Source: Bipolaris cookei (taxonomy: Eukaryota; Ascomycota; Dothideomycetes; Pleosporales; Pleosporaceae). From it: 64,000 nucleotides of DNA. The position numbers and the translations under genes are program-made. A model generated the notes under the pieces. The model had not been told where the DNA came from, made no database searches, and saw only the letters and a program-made list of their open reading frames with translations. The stretch lies in NCBI GenBank assembly GCA_002286855.1, contig NRSV01000045.1:124001-188000 (forward strand), in the 5' to 3' direction. Shown in pieces: positions 11,901 through 21,419 of the stretch; the stretch's first letter is position 1, and each line of letters starts with the position of its first letter.

Positions 11901-13064
11901 AGTTCAGCAACTTCCATACTACCCACCTGCCTAGCGACACGAGGTTTATGGATAGAAATATATTATGCGGATGTCAAAACGCAGAGCAAAATATGGGATT
12001 TCTCTGCGCTCTTCCACTCGTGAAAAAGGATACACTAACGCGGTGCAATGTGACGGGCTGGGCAACCCATCACAGTGCAGATAGCGGTGGCTATCTTATG
12101 TACCAACTACGCAACGATATCAGCAGCTCTGGTATCTTGTGCCAGCCTTTTTGGCGCGGTGTGCGCGTTGTAGTTGAGTGCATAATCCGATAGGATCCGA
12201 CCCGTTACATGCAAACCCTCAACCCCCAACCGCCCGATCTTCAATTCAACTACAACTTTGTATCAAAGGTCAGAGCTCATATTGCTTCATATACCCACCG
12301 TGTTATCTTTGTAATACCTCACTTTTGGTGTAATCAGATTAAACTTTTGTATTGGCTGCTGCTTATGCTACCTAAAGTGAGCTAGATACAGTAGGTAGGT
12401 TCTCGGAAAATATTCATAGGACAAATAAAGGGGTATGTAGAAACTCGTCTATATCGTTCTATAAAAATCTATAGAATGGCATAGTTCTTCAAAGAAGACT
12501 GAAAAAATTGCAGTAGAATAGCAGAACATTAAGTCCTTTGTCTGTTTTTCAACTCATTGCGACATGCACAATCACAAAAAGCAATAGTGCATAGATCATT
12601 CTGACAACGGCGTTCCAAGTTACCAGGGAACTAGAAAGCTTTGAGTGCATGCCGAACTGTCGGATTTATATTTAAGAGACCTGTTAGCCTCAAACTCTAC
12701 GAATATCAAAACATCACACAACGCATCCACATACAGTTAGAGTGATAGAAACAACGTGACTTCGGGTTCAGCCTACACGACCTGCAAGACTAACCTAAAG
12801 AGGATAAGCGCATACAGCACCAGCGCCGCACGTGAGATCTGCCAAGGTGATCGTCCCAGGAACTTTTTTGATTTTCTGCAAGCTCCAATATCTTGAACTA
12901 TCCACCATCTTCACCGACAAATATCTCACGGGCGAGCGAGCAGTGTAAGTCGCCTACTTACTGCGCAAGTCGCACAGACTGATCGAGTCTAGGAATCCCC
13001 CTTCGGACGAGCTTCAGCAGTGAACCCTTCTCTCAACCCTCTACTATTTATCGCAACCTTCGAA
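8969..13064. other. 4-kb gene-poor AT-rich interval
   Basis: No convincing coding region, tRNA or rRNA is visible. Open frames here are short, lack recognisable motifs and often start on non-ATG codons. The first 600 bases are GC-balanced and contain inverted repeats near 9320-9396. From about 10,300 to 12,700 the DNA is AT-rich with many TA steps, as in old mutated repeats or non-transcribed spacer. The last 400 bases form the SNU13 promoter and 5' UTR; GTAAGT at 12945 and CTAG ending at 12992 could bound a 48-base leader intron. Confidence 0.5.
9320..9396. repeat. Nested inverted repeats in intergenic DNA
   Basis: A perfect CCCCG-TT-CGGGG palindrome at 9320-9331 is followed by a perfect 10-base inverted repeat, TAGCCTATTC at 9340-9349 and GAATAGGCTA at 9387-9396, with a 37-base spacer. 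The arms include opposed GGCTAA cores. It could be a protein-binding site, a structured transcript or the relic of a foldback element. Nothing nearby decides between these. Confidence 0.6.
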
Positions 13065-13562
13065 ATGGCCGAGGACAACAGCGCCGCGTGGCCCCAGGCT
13101 GACCAGGCCTTGTCGCAAGAGATTCTCGACCTTGTACAGCAGGCTACCCACTACAGGCAGCTGAAGAAGGGTGCCAACGAAGCTACCAAGTATGCATACC
13201 CGATGCGGCTGTCGAAGAATCAAGCGGAATGACTAACAATCAGCGTTTTAGGACCCTCAACCGTGGTATTAGTGAGCTGATCATCCTCGCCGCCGACACA
13301 TCCCCTCTCGCCATCCTTCTGCACTTGCCTCTGCTTTGCGAAGACAAGAACGTGCCATACGTCTACGTCCCTTCCAAGATGGCTCTCGGCCGTGCTTGTG
13401 GCGTTGCCAGGCCCGTTATCGCCGCTAGCATCACGACAAATGAAGCCTCTGTAGGTTGACAACATGGATACTCGCAAGGAAACCACATGTACTAACAAGA
13501 CACAGGACTTGATGGGCCAGATCCGCACCCTCAAGGACAAGGTTGAGCGCCTCCAGATCTAA
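13065..13562 (+). CDS. SNU13: SNU13 / 15.5K, U4 and C/D snoRNP core protein
   Basis: An L7Ae-fold RNA-binding protein that binds kink-turns of U4 snRNA (spliceosomal tri-snRNP) and of C/D box snoRNAs. Three exons (13065-13189, 13252-13450, 13506-13562) encode 126 residues, the normal size. Family blocks are near-invariant: LKKGANEATKTLNRG, LHLPLLCEDKNVPYVYVPS and ALGRACGVARPVIAASITT. ATG 13065 is used because the upstream in-frame extension begins at a GTG. It acts in the nucleus and nucleolus. It is followed by the convergent YMR1 gene. Confidence 0.97.
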
Positions 13563-13967
13563 GCACGGCGAGTACCATCAAACGAGCTTCCCGAATATTT
13601 ATTTGGGTTGTGTGATGAGAGTGGTAGCCTACAATCCTGGGAGGTCTATGTAATGAGAAACATACTAGAGTGCCTGGATGAAATATTGCTGGGTATCTCT
13701 CTACATAGACCGAGAATGAAATGCTGAGCGAAAGTCGGCATGGACTCTGCCAAAATCAACAAGTTTGCGGACTATCTCCTTCATGACCGTGCTACTACAT
13801 CACATAACACTTGTTCATTGTCCACCATATTTGCTTGAGCAGTGTCCAACATTTATAGCGTGATACGAGTTCACAATCTAAGATCCTAGCAATAAGAAAC
13901 CACTGGGTATCATTCAATGCGTTCATCATGATAAGCTCCTTCATCAACCAACCACCCTTCATTGACG
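13563..13967. other. Convergent 3' spacer, SNU13 and YMR1
   Basis: About 0.4 kb between two converging stop codons. It should hold both 3' UTRs. No RNA gene or other structure is seen. Confidence 0.6.
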
Positions 13968-16741
13968 TTATTGCATCTCAATCCCAACCTCCTTAGCCTC
14001 TGGATTGTGACTTGGCTTGCGGCTCCGACTCCTATTCTCGGCTTGCTTTTCGATAATGTTGGCCCCGAGACCCAGACCAAGGCTTGGATCTTGAGCAGAC
14101 TTTTGTTCTGCAAGTTTCTCTGCTGTTTCTCCTGCGTCATTCCTTGTATTCTCCATTATGGGTTGCCCAGAAAGTCCAACGTCAGACTCTTTTGTAACTT
14201 CTTCCGCCTTCTTCTCTACTGCTCTCAGGTCTACTCTCAACTTTGAACTTGGCTTAACTGCTTCTTGTGCAAGCTCTTCGCTCGATCTTTCTCCATACGG
14301 ACTTGTTCCCTTACTGGCGTTTGAATTTCCAGTGATGCCCAACTTCTCGAAGCTCGCTATTACCCCTTGCCTCAGGTCCTGTCCGAGTGCAGCGGCAGCA
14401 TCAAGCGGTTTAGGTGTGCTAGAAGTCCTGGGAGAGCGGTCACCGACAGTATTTGTACGTGGAGGATGGACCGCCGCGCCAGCACCCGTCGCTGATTCCG
14501 CAGTCTCAGTACCGGTGACAATAGGTTCATGGATCATCGGTGTGCTAGAGCCACTTCTGTCGTGACTTGCATTGCTCGTTTGTGGCGTTAGGTTGGGAGG
14601 TGCCTGGGGACCAAAGACGTTCATCTCCTCATCAGTGCGACCAAAACATTCAGCCCACCACCTTGCTTCACCTTTTCGGGGAAAGATCATTCTTTCCTTA
14701 CCACGAACAGCGTCGTCTACCTCCGGATCATACTTGGGGTTCATAAACTCTTGTTTCCGACACAGAAAATAATCCCATACGCTTCTTGTTCGCTCTTTGG
14801 CCCTCGTCTCGACACGCTCTTTCTCATTGTCGAAAAGAAATGTGCCATACTGGCATGAGTACAAATGGTACAGCAAGCGTCTCAGGAAGCGCTCATTGAA
14901 CTCGAATCGCGTCGGATGCTGATAGTGTAGTTGGTAAACACAGTCAAGGAATTGGTGGAAGACAGGCGATAGCTCGTTGACCTTGGTAACTCGATGCTCT
15001 TCTGCCGCTCCAGTCGGTACGGGTTTTAATGGAGGAGCATCAGGGATGTCTGGAACAGTGTCTGGCAGGTTAGTTTCTGGGAGCTGATTGAGTGATTCGT
15101 TGGACTCATTCTGGCGGTTGAAGAGACCTCGCGCACCCCGAAGGGCATTCTCAAAGGCATTACCAGCCCCTGGACTATCGTACTTTCGTTCGATTTTCTC
15201 ATTTTCGATGATGAACCATTTCTCATGGCTCAAAAATCCCGACCGATGCCGAAACATGTGTCCAAAAGATAACCAGTCCTTTTCCACGAGAACGATAAAG
15301 CCTTCCAGTGTCCTATAGTATGGGTCCAGCAGTATCTGACTGAGTGCACTCAGCTGGCTTGTACGATCCCATCCGTCTGAGCAGTGAATCAAGACGTGTG
15401 AATGCATGATTCCTACTGTACGAGCAATTAATGCAGTACCATCCAAGATATTGGCTATGTGCTTGATCCAGTTGCTCTTGGCTAGCAGCTGCCTGTTTGG
15501 GGGAAACGGGACTAGATCCGATTCCTTCAGAGCTTCTACCACCATATCCAAAGACTTGCGCATAACGTGGATATTGTCAATCCCAAGATAAGCCTTCTCC
15601 GCACCAGGGTAGTGGTCCATCTTCTCCGAGCCTAGTCCAACAGCCTGCATCGCATATGCGTTCACTGTCGGTCTGGCATCGACAATCAGGTTTCGCTGTT
15701 GGGCTCCATATACTCTGGGTAGATCGGTATCGGATTCTGACGAAGCGGTCAGATCGTTGACAGTAGGTTTCCCTGTGTTTTCTGACCCATCTTCTGCACC
15801 AACAAAGGAACTACTAGCACTAGATTCACTTAGGTTTACAACAATCGTATCTGGAGTGAACTCCACTGAGCCAGAAGGGGTAGTTGTCGGCTTCCACCCA
15901 CGGTTGGTTGCCCAGATAGCCGCCACAAGCCGCTCGTCTTGAGCATTTCGGTTTCCGCGAAGCCCAGGTGTGGGTTGTGAACTGCGCGTTATGGAGCAGT
16001 TGTTAATGGGGTGACGATAGACGAGAGCAGGAATGCGTTGCCGCGAGCGATATTCGCCAGCGTATCGTAGAACACTATCAGACACAGCGGTAGGAACGAC
16101 GATCAGGGCGGGATATGTTGCGGAATACTGTGCCATTCGTCAAGAAATTTTCCAGCCATGGTTGTCGCATGCCAAGTACCTTGTATTCAATATTGACTTC
16201 TGATATCCGCCAGCCCTTTTCCGTATCTTTTGAGCTGATTCCTAGACGCCTCCACTCGCGGCGTGCATCATAAATGCTCCAGCCGTCCTGTTTGTCTTCT
16301 GGAGGTTTTGGCTGGTAGCTGAAAGCCAAGAGCTTATCCAGCCTTCCAATCTTGCACGACAAGGCACGTATGCTTTCGTATACATCACGTGCCTTCTTTT
16401 CGTCGGGGAAGAAGAAAGCAAAGAATGTGAAGTCACGGCATCGGATGCGGATCAAGGACTCCTGGCGAAGGACCGGGGAACACGGTTTAAGGACGCAGTA
16501 GTTTATCATTGGATACGTTATCCAGACTTCTTTTTGCCGCGGAGGCTTCGAGTTTGGAGGGGCATCTGCGGGAGGGCTAGGAAGGTAGCTGAAGACAAGG
16601 TGATGGGGCATAAGATGTAGCGTGCCATCAAAGCGTGTACCTCTGCGGAGAAGGTATACGCCCTCCACCTGCAGTGCTGGTTAGGTTGTGCAAGCCCAGA
16701 CAGACCGAGGCATATACCTTGCTGATGCGTATCCGCTCCAT
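13968..16741 (-). CDS. YMR1: Myotubularin-type phosphoinositide 3-phosphatase YMR1
   Basis: Dephosphorylates PI3P and PI(3,5)P2 in endosomal and vacuolar traffic. Three exons, 16741-16718, 16668-16180 and 16127-13968, encode 890 residues; the first holds only eight codons (MERIRISK). The N-terminal PH-GRAM region starts VEGVYLLRRGTRFDGTLHL and is followed by the myotubularin catalytic domain. The catalytic CX5R loop is HCSDGWDRTS at about residue 417, followed by LDPYYRTLEGFIVLVEKDW as in yeast Ymr1. FLDCVYQL and RFLRRLLYHLYSCQYGTFL are also conserved. The C-terminal tail of roughly 200 residues is low-complexity, rich in Ser, Thr and Glu, and has no counterpart in the shorter (about 690-residue) yeast enzyme. 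All catalytic residues are intact. Confidence 0.95.
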
Positions 16742-17479
16742 GGCCACGATGTTGCGCGCGCGGCGGCCGGCGGGAGACGTGACTCAGGTGTTTGGCCACG
16801 GTGGTGTTGGTGAGGTGAGTTGGGGGGGGGGGGGGTGCGATCACTACCAAAATGAGGCGTTGTATAACGCAAGCATCGAGGAGGGAACACAGGCGCAAAC
16901 AGAAGTGTCAAACAGTCAGTGCTGCAACGACAGCTGAGAGTGCATAGTCAACATGAGCCTGTCGCCATGTGCCCGTCCCACTGCCCTCTACTAGTATCTT
17001 CTTGGCCTTCAACGTCATCAGACTACTGCACAGGTGCTCACACGAACACGCTTGTTTTCCGCTTGTAGCCTAATGACACGCACATGAGCTTAATTACACC
17101 AAATCTATTACACATGCATAGAAATCACATTGGCGCCATCATGAATGAAACAAGACTCGTAGTTGCTACTATACTAAGATAGGCCCATGGTCGTTTCCGG
17201 ATCAAGCAGAGCACAAATGAGACTACGTTGTATAACCTACGTAGAAATGTCCCGGCACACACGGCTTCGCCAGTGAGCTTACCTATGTCACTATACAAGG
17301 TCATATGTTAGCCACCGAGTGTATTATACATATTAAACCCAAAAAGACCGCATATGAGACTGCCTACGAAGCAAGATTGCTATGACCATCAAGAATACTA
17401 AAGCCCGTGAGTACAGATACAGGAACCGGTCACATGCCGATCCAAAACCTATACTGCGGCTGTTGCTACGCTCACTCGT
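16742..17479. promoter_or_regulatory. YMR1 upstream region and BBP 3' region
   Basis: Contains the YMR1 promoter, with an uninterrupted run of 14 G at 16822-16835 about 80 bases upstream of the start codon, then AT-rich DNA forming the BBP 3' flank. No gene is seen. Confidence 0.5.
16822..16835. repeat. G14 homopolymer
   Basis: Fourteen consecutive G on the + strand in the proximal YMR1 promoter or 5' UTR (C14 in the transcript sense). Such runs are unstable and error-prone in sequencing, so the exact length is uncertain. Confidence 0.9.
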
Positions 17480-19535
17480 CTAAGCCGGAGGAGGTGGTGG
17501 GGGCGGGACATCGTTAGGCGGGGGAGGAGGGACATCACCCGGAGGAGGCGGAGGAGGCGCGGAGCCAGATGGTGGCGGTGGCGGAGGAGGGCTTCCAGCA
17601 GAGCCGTAGCTCTGGAAGAGAGGACCAAGACCAGGCGGAGGGCCAGAGGGAGGTGGAGCAGTACCGTAGCCTGGAGCACCCGCGTAGGCGCCAGGAGCAC
17701 CCATTCCAGCACTCTGGTCATAGCCATAACCGCCATATCCATAGCCAGCACCACCAGCACCACCAGCTGAGGCGCCAGCGGCCCAGGGAGCTGCGCTGCC
17801 ACTGCCACTGTAGCCCTGATCGTATGACTGACCACCGCGACCACCTCCACCAGCCCAAGGAGGGGGAGCAGAAGGGTGACCATCGCCGCGGCCACGATCA
17901 TCGTCGCTACGCGCCCAAGGTGCAGAGCCGCCAGTAGGACCGCGCTCCCAAGGCTTGAGAGGGCGTTCTCCTCCATAGTTATCACCGCCGCTGGCACCAT
18001 TGTTGTTGTTGTACTCGATTGCGCCACGAGGATGTCCACCAGCACCGCCCATTTCGGCCATGAAAGCATCAAGCTCGTTCTCAGGAGCACCGCCAATTCT
18101 TGCAGGCTGACCACGGTCGCCGAAGCGGTTGTCGTTGCGCCAAGGCTGTCCAACTTTGCGCTCGGGACAATCGCGAGCCATGTGACCAGCTTGACCACAG
18201 ACACGACAGATGATGCTGGCAGTGAAGTTCTGCTTCTGTGGACAGTCGTATTTGCGATGGCCAATCTCTCCGCAGTTTTGACAGGCTTGGTTCTCGTCGT
18301 CACGAAGAGTACCGTTGAGGGCGGCAAGCTCGCGCAGTTGGTTGCGCTTGAGTTCGTTCTGGCCTTCGGGGATAGAAGCAGCCTTGACGTGTTAATATTG
18401 TTGTAGGATATGGGATTCAAGAAAACTTACAGTCTCAATGACATTGTGGATGAGCTTCTTAGCCTTGTTGACCTTCTCCTCGGTATCGGCCATAATCAAG
18501 CAGTGCAGGTCCTCTTCCTGGTTGCTGGTGTGAGCTGCATCAGAGCGTCCTTTACCCTCCTTCACGGAGCCCTTGCCACGGATTGCAATCTTTGCCTGGG
18601 ATTCTGTCTCCATCTTTTTGAGCGTGTTTCCACGAGGGCCAATGAGTAGACCAACTGTTAGTGCAAAAAGCTGCGGTTAGTTTATGATCAAAAAAATAAT
18701 GTATGAGCAAAAGGGTTAGGGTTAGTGACAAAGCTATACTGCAGGTGCCACTAGATGTGCATAAACATCCAGCAGTCTGAGCAGGCTGGTCAAGACAAAG
18801 GCTGGGGTAGAGCAAGACGAGAAAAGGGGAGTTAGAGGGGTTAGTTTCGTACTGAAGTTAATCTCCGGGTAATCATTGACCGGAACATAGACTTTCTCCT
18901 GTGTCTTAGTAGGGCGCCTGTAATCGGCAGGTGGATGGTAGTTAGGAAGTGTCTTCATCGCCTTCTCAACGAGCTTGTGGCGCTCATCTTCGAGGCGCTT
19001 GCGGTAGCGGAACTCGCGGGTGTTGACACGGCGACCGAAGTTGTCGTACTGCGGTGGGGGTGAGGGAGATCTATACCAGTCGGTTAAGGAGCGCCTGTAG
19101 GGAAGAAAATAATCAGACACGTACCTGTCACCATCGGCTGGAACAACATCGTTGATCTTCAGCTTCTGGGTGATTTCCTCGATTCGCAGATGTAAAGTAT
19201 ACGCGTCAAGCTGCTCAGTAGTCATGGCGGAATAGATGGCTGTAGGCAGCCCCATCAGGCCGGCAGCTTTGTTCTCGCTCGCGTCGCCCCATCGATTTCG
19301 CTTCTTGCGCTGTCGCGGAGCATCGGAACCTAGAATGAGCATGTTAGAGAGCATCGTAATCACGTGTGGCAGTTGACTTACTGCGTTCTGGGCTACGACC
19401 GCGCTTCAGCTCGGACAGGCCCTCTGCGGGTGCTGAGGGATTGTAACCGCCATCATCGTCGCCACCGCCGAACCGACGGCGAGTCCCTAGAGGGATGTTG
19501 TTAGAACCGGTAATTCCTTGGTTGCGCCACGACAT
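17480..19535 (-). CDS. BBP: Branchpoint-bridging protein BBP/SF1
   Basis: Nuclear splicing factor that binds the intron branch sequence and bridges to U2AF during commitment-complex assembly. Five exons, 19535-19382, 19329-19125, 19070-18853, 18654-18431 and 18382-17480, give 567 residues. The N-terminus has RKKRNRWGD, the U2AF-contact type motif. SPSPPPQYDNFGRRVNTRE leads into the KH-QUA2 domain (INFIGLLIGPRGNTLKKME, IAIRGKGSVKEG). Two CCHC zinc knuckles lie at about 301-314 and 326-339. The C-terminus is Gly- and Pro-rich with polyproline runs. The 54-base intron at 19124-19071 is needed to restore the conserved DGDRSPSPPP join. The 198-base third intron is unusual, with six CTAAC motifs. 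The start is divergent from VMA3, 279 bases away. Confidence 0.96.
18655..18852 (-). other. BBP intron 3 with six CTAAC motifs and possible cassette exon
   Basis: In the gene's sense strand this 198-base intron runs from GTACGA to CTAACAG. CTAAC, the branch consensus bound by BBP itself, occurs at 18840-18844, 18831-18835, 18721-18725, 18715-18719, 18676-18680 and 18657-18661 (GTTAG on the + strand). A 62-base segment, 18801-18740, is preceded by a CCCCAG acceptor and followed by GTATAG. It could be included as a cassette exon. Inclusion would shift the frame and give an early stop in the next exon. Confidence 0.6.
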
Positions 19536-19814
19536 GTTTGCGGGTGCGGCAAGAGATTCTTGATGAGGTGTTGAAAGAGTCGAAGCAGCCTTTGCGATGG
19601 GGCGAATGCATTGGCGAGTCTCACGTGCGACGCTAGTGCTAGGGTGAGCGTAGCGCCAAGCGGGTGTCCCAGATGTACAGCTCTTCGCCAACCGTCGTCA
19701 CCACTCCTCGACATCACATACGCCCCCGTCGCCGCATCCACTGCACGCGTCCATCTCAAGAAAGATCTCCAAACCATTCCAGACGACTCGTCGATTAAGT
19801 AAATCACCGCAACT
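19536..19814. promoter_or_regulatory. Compact bidirectional promoter, BBP and VMA3
   Basis: Only 279 bases separate the BBP (-) and VMA3 (+) start codons. One ACGCGT element lies near 19744-19751. Transcription in both directions from this interval is inferred from gene orientation. Confidence 0.6.
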
Positions 19815-20710
19815 ATGTCGTCCGAACTCTGGTAAGTCCTTGCGGAGCTCCCTTGTCTATGATGCAGGCAGCTTCCAGCTTGCCTCTCAGGCATAAGCTG
19901 GACCTGCTATTGTCGTCAGCGCAGCGGAGAAGCTTCTGTTATGATAGATATGAAGAACTTGAGCTAATAAAGCTTCTACAGCCCTGCCTATGCTGTAAGT
20001 ACTCGAGTACCAACCTCCGTTCCGCCTCCCGACGGACGCGACCAGAACCGTGACGACACTGCTTCCATCGTCGTAAAACGATGCGACAACTATCGCGAGA
20101 CATTGCAGGACTTGGGCTAATGAACAATAGCCCTTCTTCGGCGCGATGGGCTGCACGTCAGCTATCGTCTTCGCCTGCTTCGGCGCCGCCTACGGAACTG
20201 CCAAAGCCGGTGTCGGTGTCTCCGCCATGGGTGTTCTCCGCCCTGACCTGATCGTCAAGAGTACGTTACGCGCTATGCGAACCTGATCGCGAATTTTTAT
20301 ATTGCATGAATGCCGCTGACAGGTAGTCCAGACATTATTCCCGTTGTCATGGCGGGTATCATTGGTATCTACGGTCTTGTCGTGTCTGTGCTTATCTCCA
20401 ACGGCCTGAGCCAGCACTCTTCGCTGTTCACTAACTTTATTCAACTCGGCGCTGGCCTTGCCGTCGGTCTGTCGGGTATGGCGGCTGGTTTCGCCATTGG
20501 TATCGTCGGTGACGCTGGTGTACGAGGAACTGCCCAGCAGCCTAGGTTGTTCGTCGGAATGATTCTTATCCTCATTTTCGCTGAAGTCTTGGGTACGTTA
20601 CACTCATTAGATTCTGCACAAAATCCATTACTAATGTGCGCTTAGGTCTTTACGGACTCATCGTTGCCCTGCTCATGAACTCCAAGGCTGGGGGTGCCGA
20701 CGAGTGCTAG
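19815..20710 (+). CDS. VMA3: V-type ATPase subunit c (proteolipid) VMA3
   Basis: Membrane rotor subunit of the vacuolar proton pump. Five exons, 19815-19831, 19982-19994, 20131-20260, 20332-20592 and 20646-20710, give 161 residues, the family norm. Exon 2 is a 13-base microexon (end of Cys6 through PAYA) flanked by introns of 150 and 136 bases. The join gives the conserved SSELCPAYAPFFGAMG N-terminus. Four membrane helices are visible. The proton-carrying Glu is about residue 138 in ILILIFAEVLGLYGL. GAAYGTAKAGVG and GIVGDAGVRGTAQQPRLFVG are hallmark loops. The C-terminus resembles subunit c rather than c' (VMA11). Confidence 0.95.
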
Positions 20711-21419
20711 ATGATCACACAGCCTACGATTGCAGACGCGATACGACAACATTTATCTGCAAGAGACAAGTATGGGCATTGATACATCGAGTGCGAGAAT
20801 ATGTTTTGTATGCATGGCGCGCACAGCTGATATGTGCGCCATGCTGTATGTGTGCTATATGTATCTCTTTGGAAGAACGGACAAAGACTGCTTCTAAAAC
20901 AAGGGAGCGAGAGGGGGGTAAATAATGGCGCGGGCTGGCGTGCATTTGGCAATCCATTTGACGGCGTGTATTCTAGGGTCTCATCAATTTCATTCTGCGC
21001 TTGTAAACGAAATGTATGTGTCTTGTTGCTGTCCTGGTTTTGTGACGTGAGCTACAAAATGTATGCTTCAGTCGTCCCAACACCAACAATTATTACAATG
21101 ATGCATATATAACCAAGGCAACCTGAAATTGAGGTATATTGCCCAAACTGCAGCTCTTTCTTTTATTGGGAGATGCCTGTACACTGACATGATCCGTTAG
21201 ACAGTATATCGCTGGACATGAAACGAGAGGAGAAACCAGTAGAGTGAAGATGCGTAATGATGTATTGTGTGTAGATCGTAGAAACATTTACCTATTTCAT
21301 CTAGCCGTTCACATCTTGTACATGACCTGAGCAAGTTTCCTCTTCCTGCTTGATAAACGCCGCCGTGATAAACCAAACCAACAGCACCACTAATTCAAAC
21401 AAGCGTGTACTCTCCCATT
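20711..21419. other. Convergent spacer, VMA3 and PIF1 3' ends
   Basis: AT-rich 3' flanks of two converging genes. No coding frame, RNA gene or notable repeat is seen. Confidence 0.6.

Noticed and set aside
11948..12193. 81-codon + strand frame in the gene-poor interval
   Set aside because: No motif, no neighbouring exons, and composition like random open sequence.
13020..13064. Longer N-terminus for SNU13
   Set aside because: The in-frame extension begins with GTG and is unconserved; the family start is the ATG at 13065.
8969..13064. tRNA, rRNA or snoRNA genes in the gene-poor interval
   Set aside because: I looked for B-box-like GGTTCRA stretches with matching arms and for C/D boxes and found none that hold together. 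A covariance search would be decisive.
17449..18420. Long 323-codon antiparallel-strand frame overlapping the last BBP exon
   Set aside because: It is on the same strand as BBP but in another frame, biased to Leu, Val and Ala by the Gly/Pro-rich coding sequence, and matches no family.
18713..18725. TTAGGG-like telomeric repeat
   Set aside because: Fewer than two units, inside a BBP intron. It is better explained as two overlapping branchpoint motifs.
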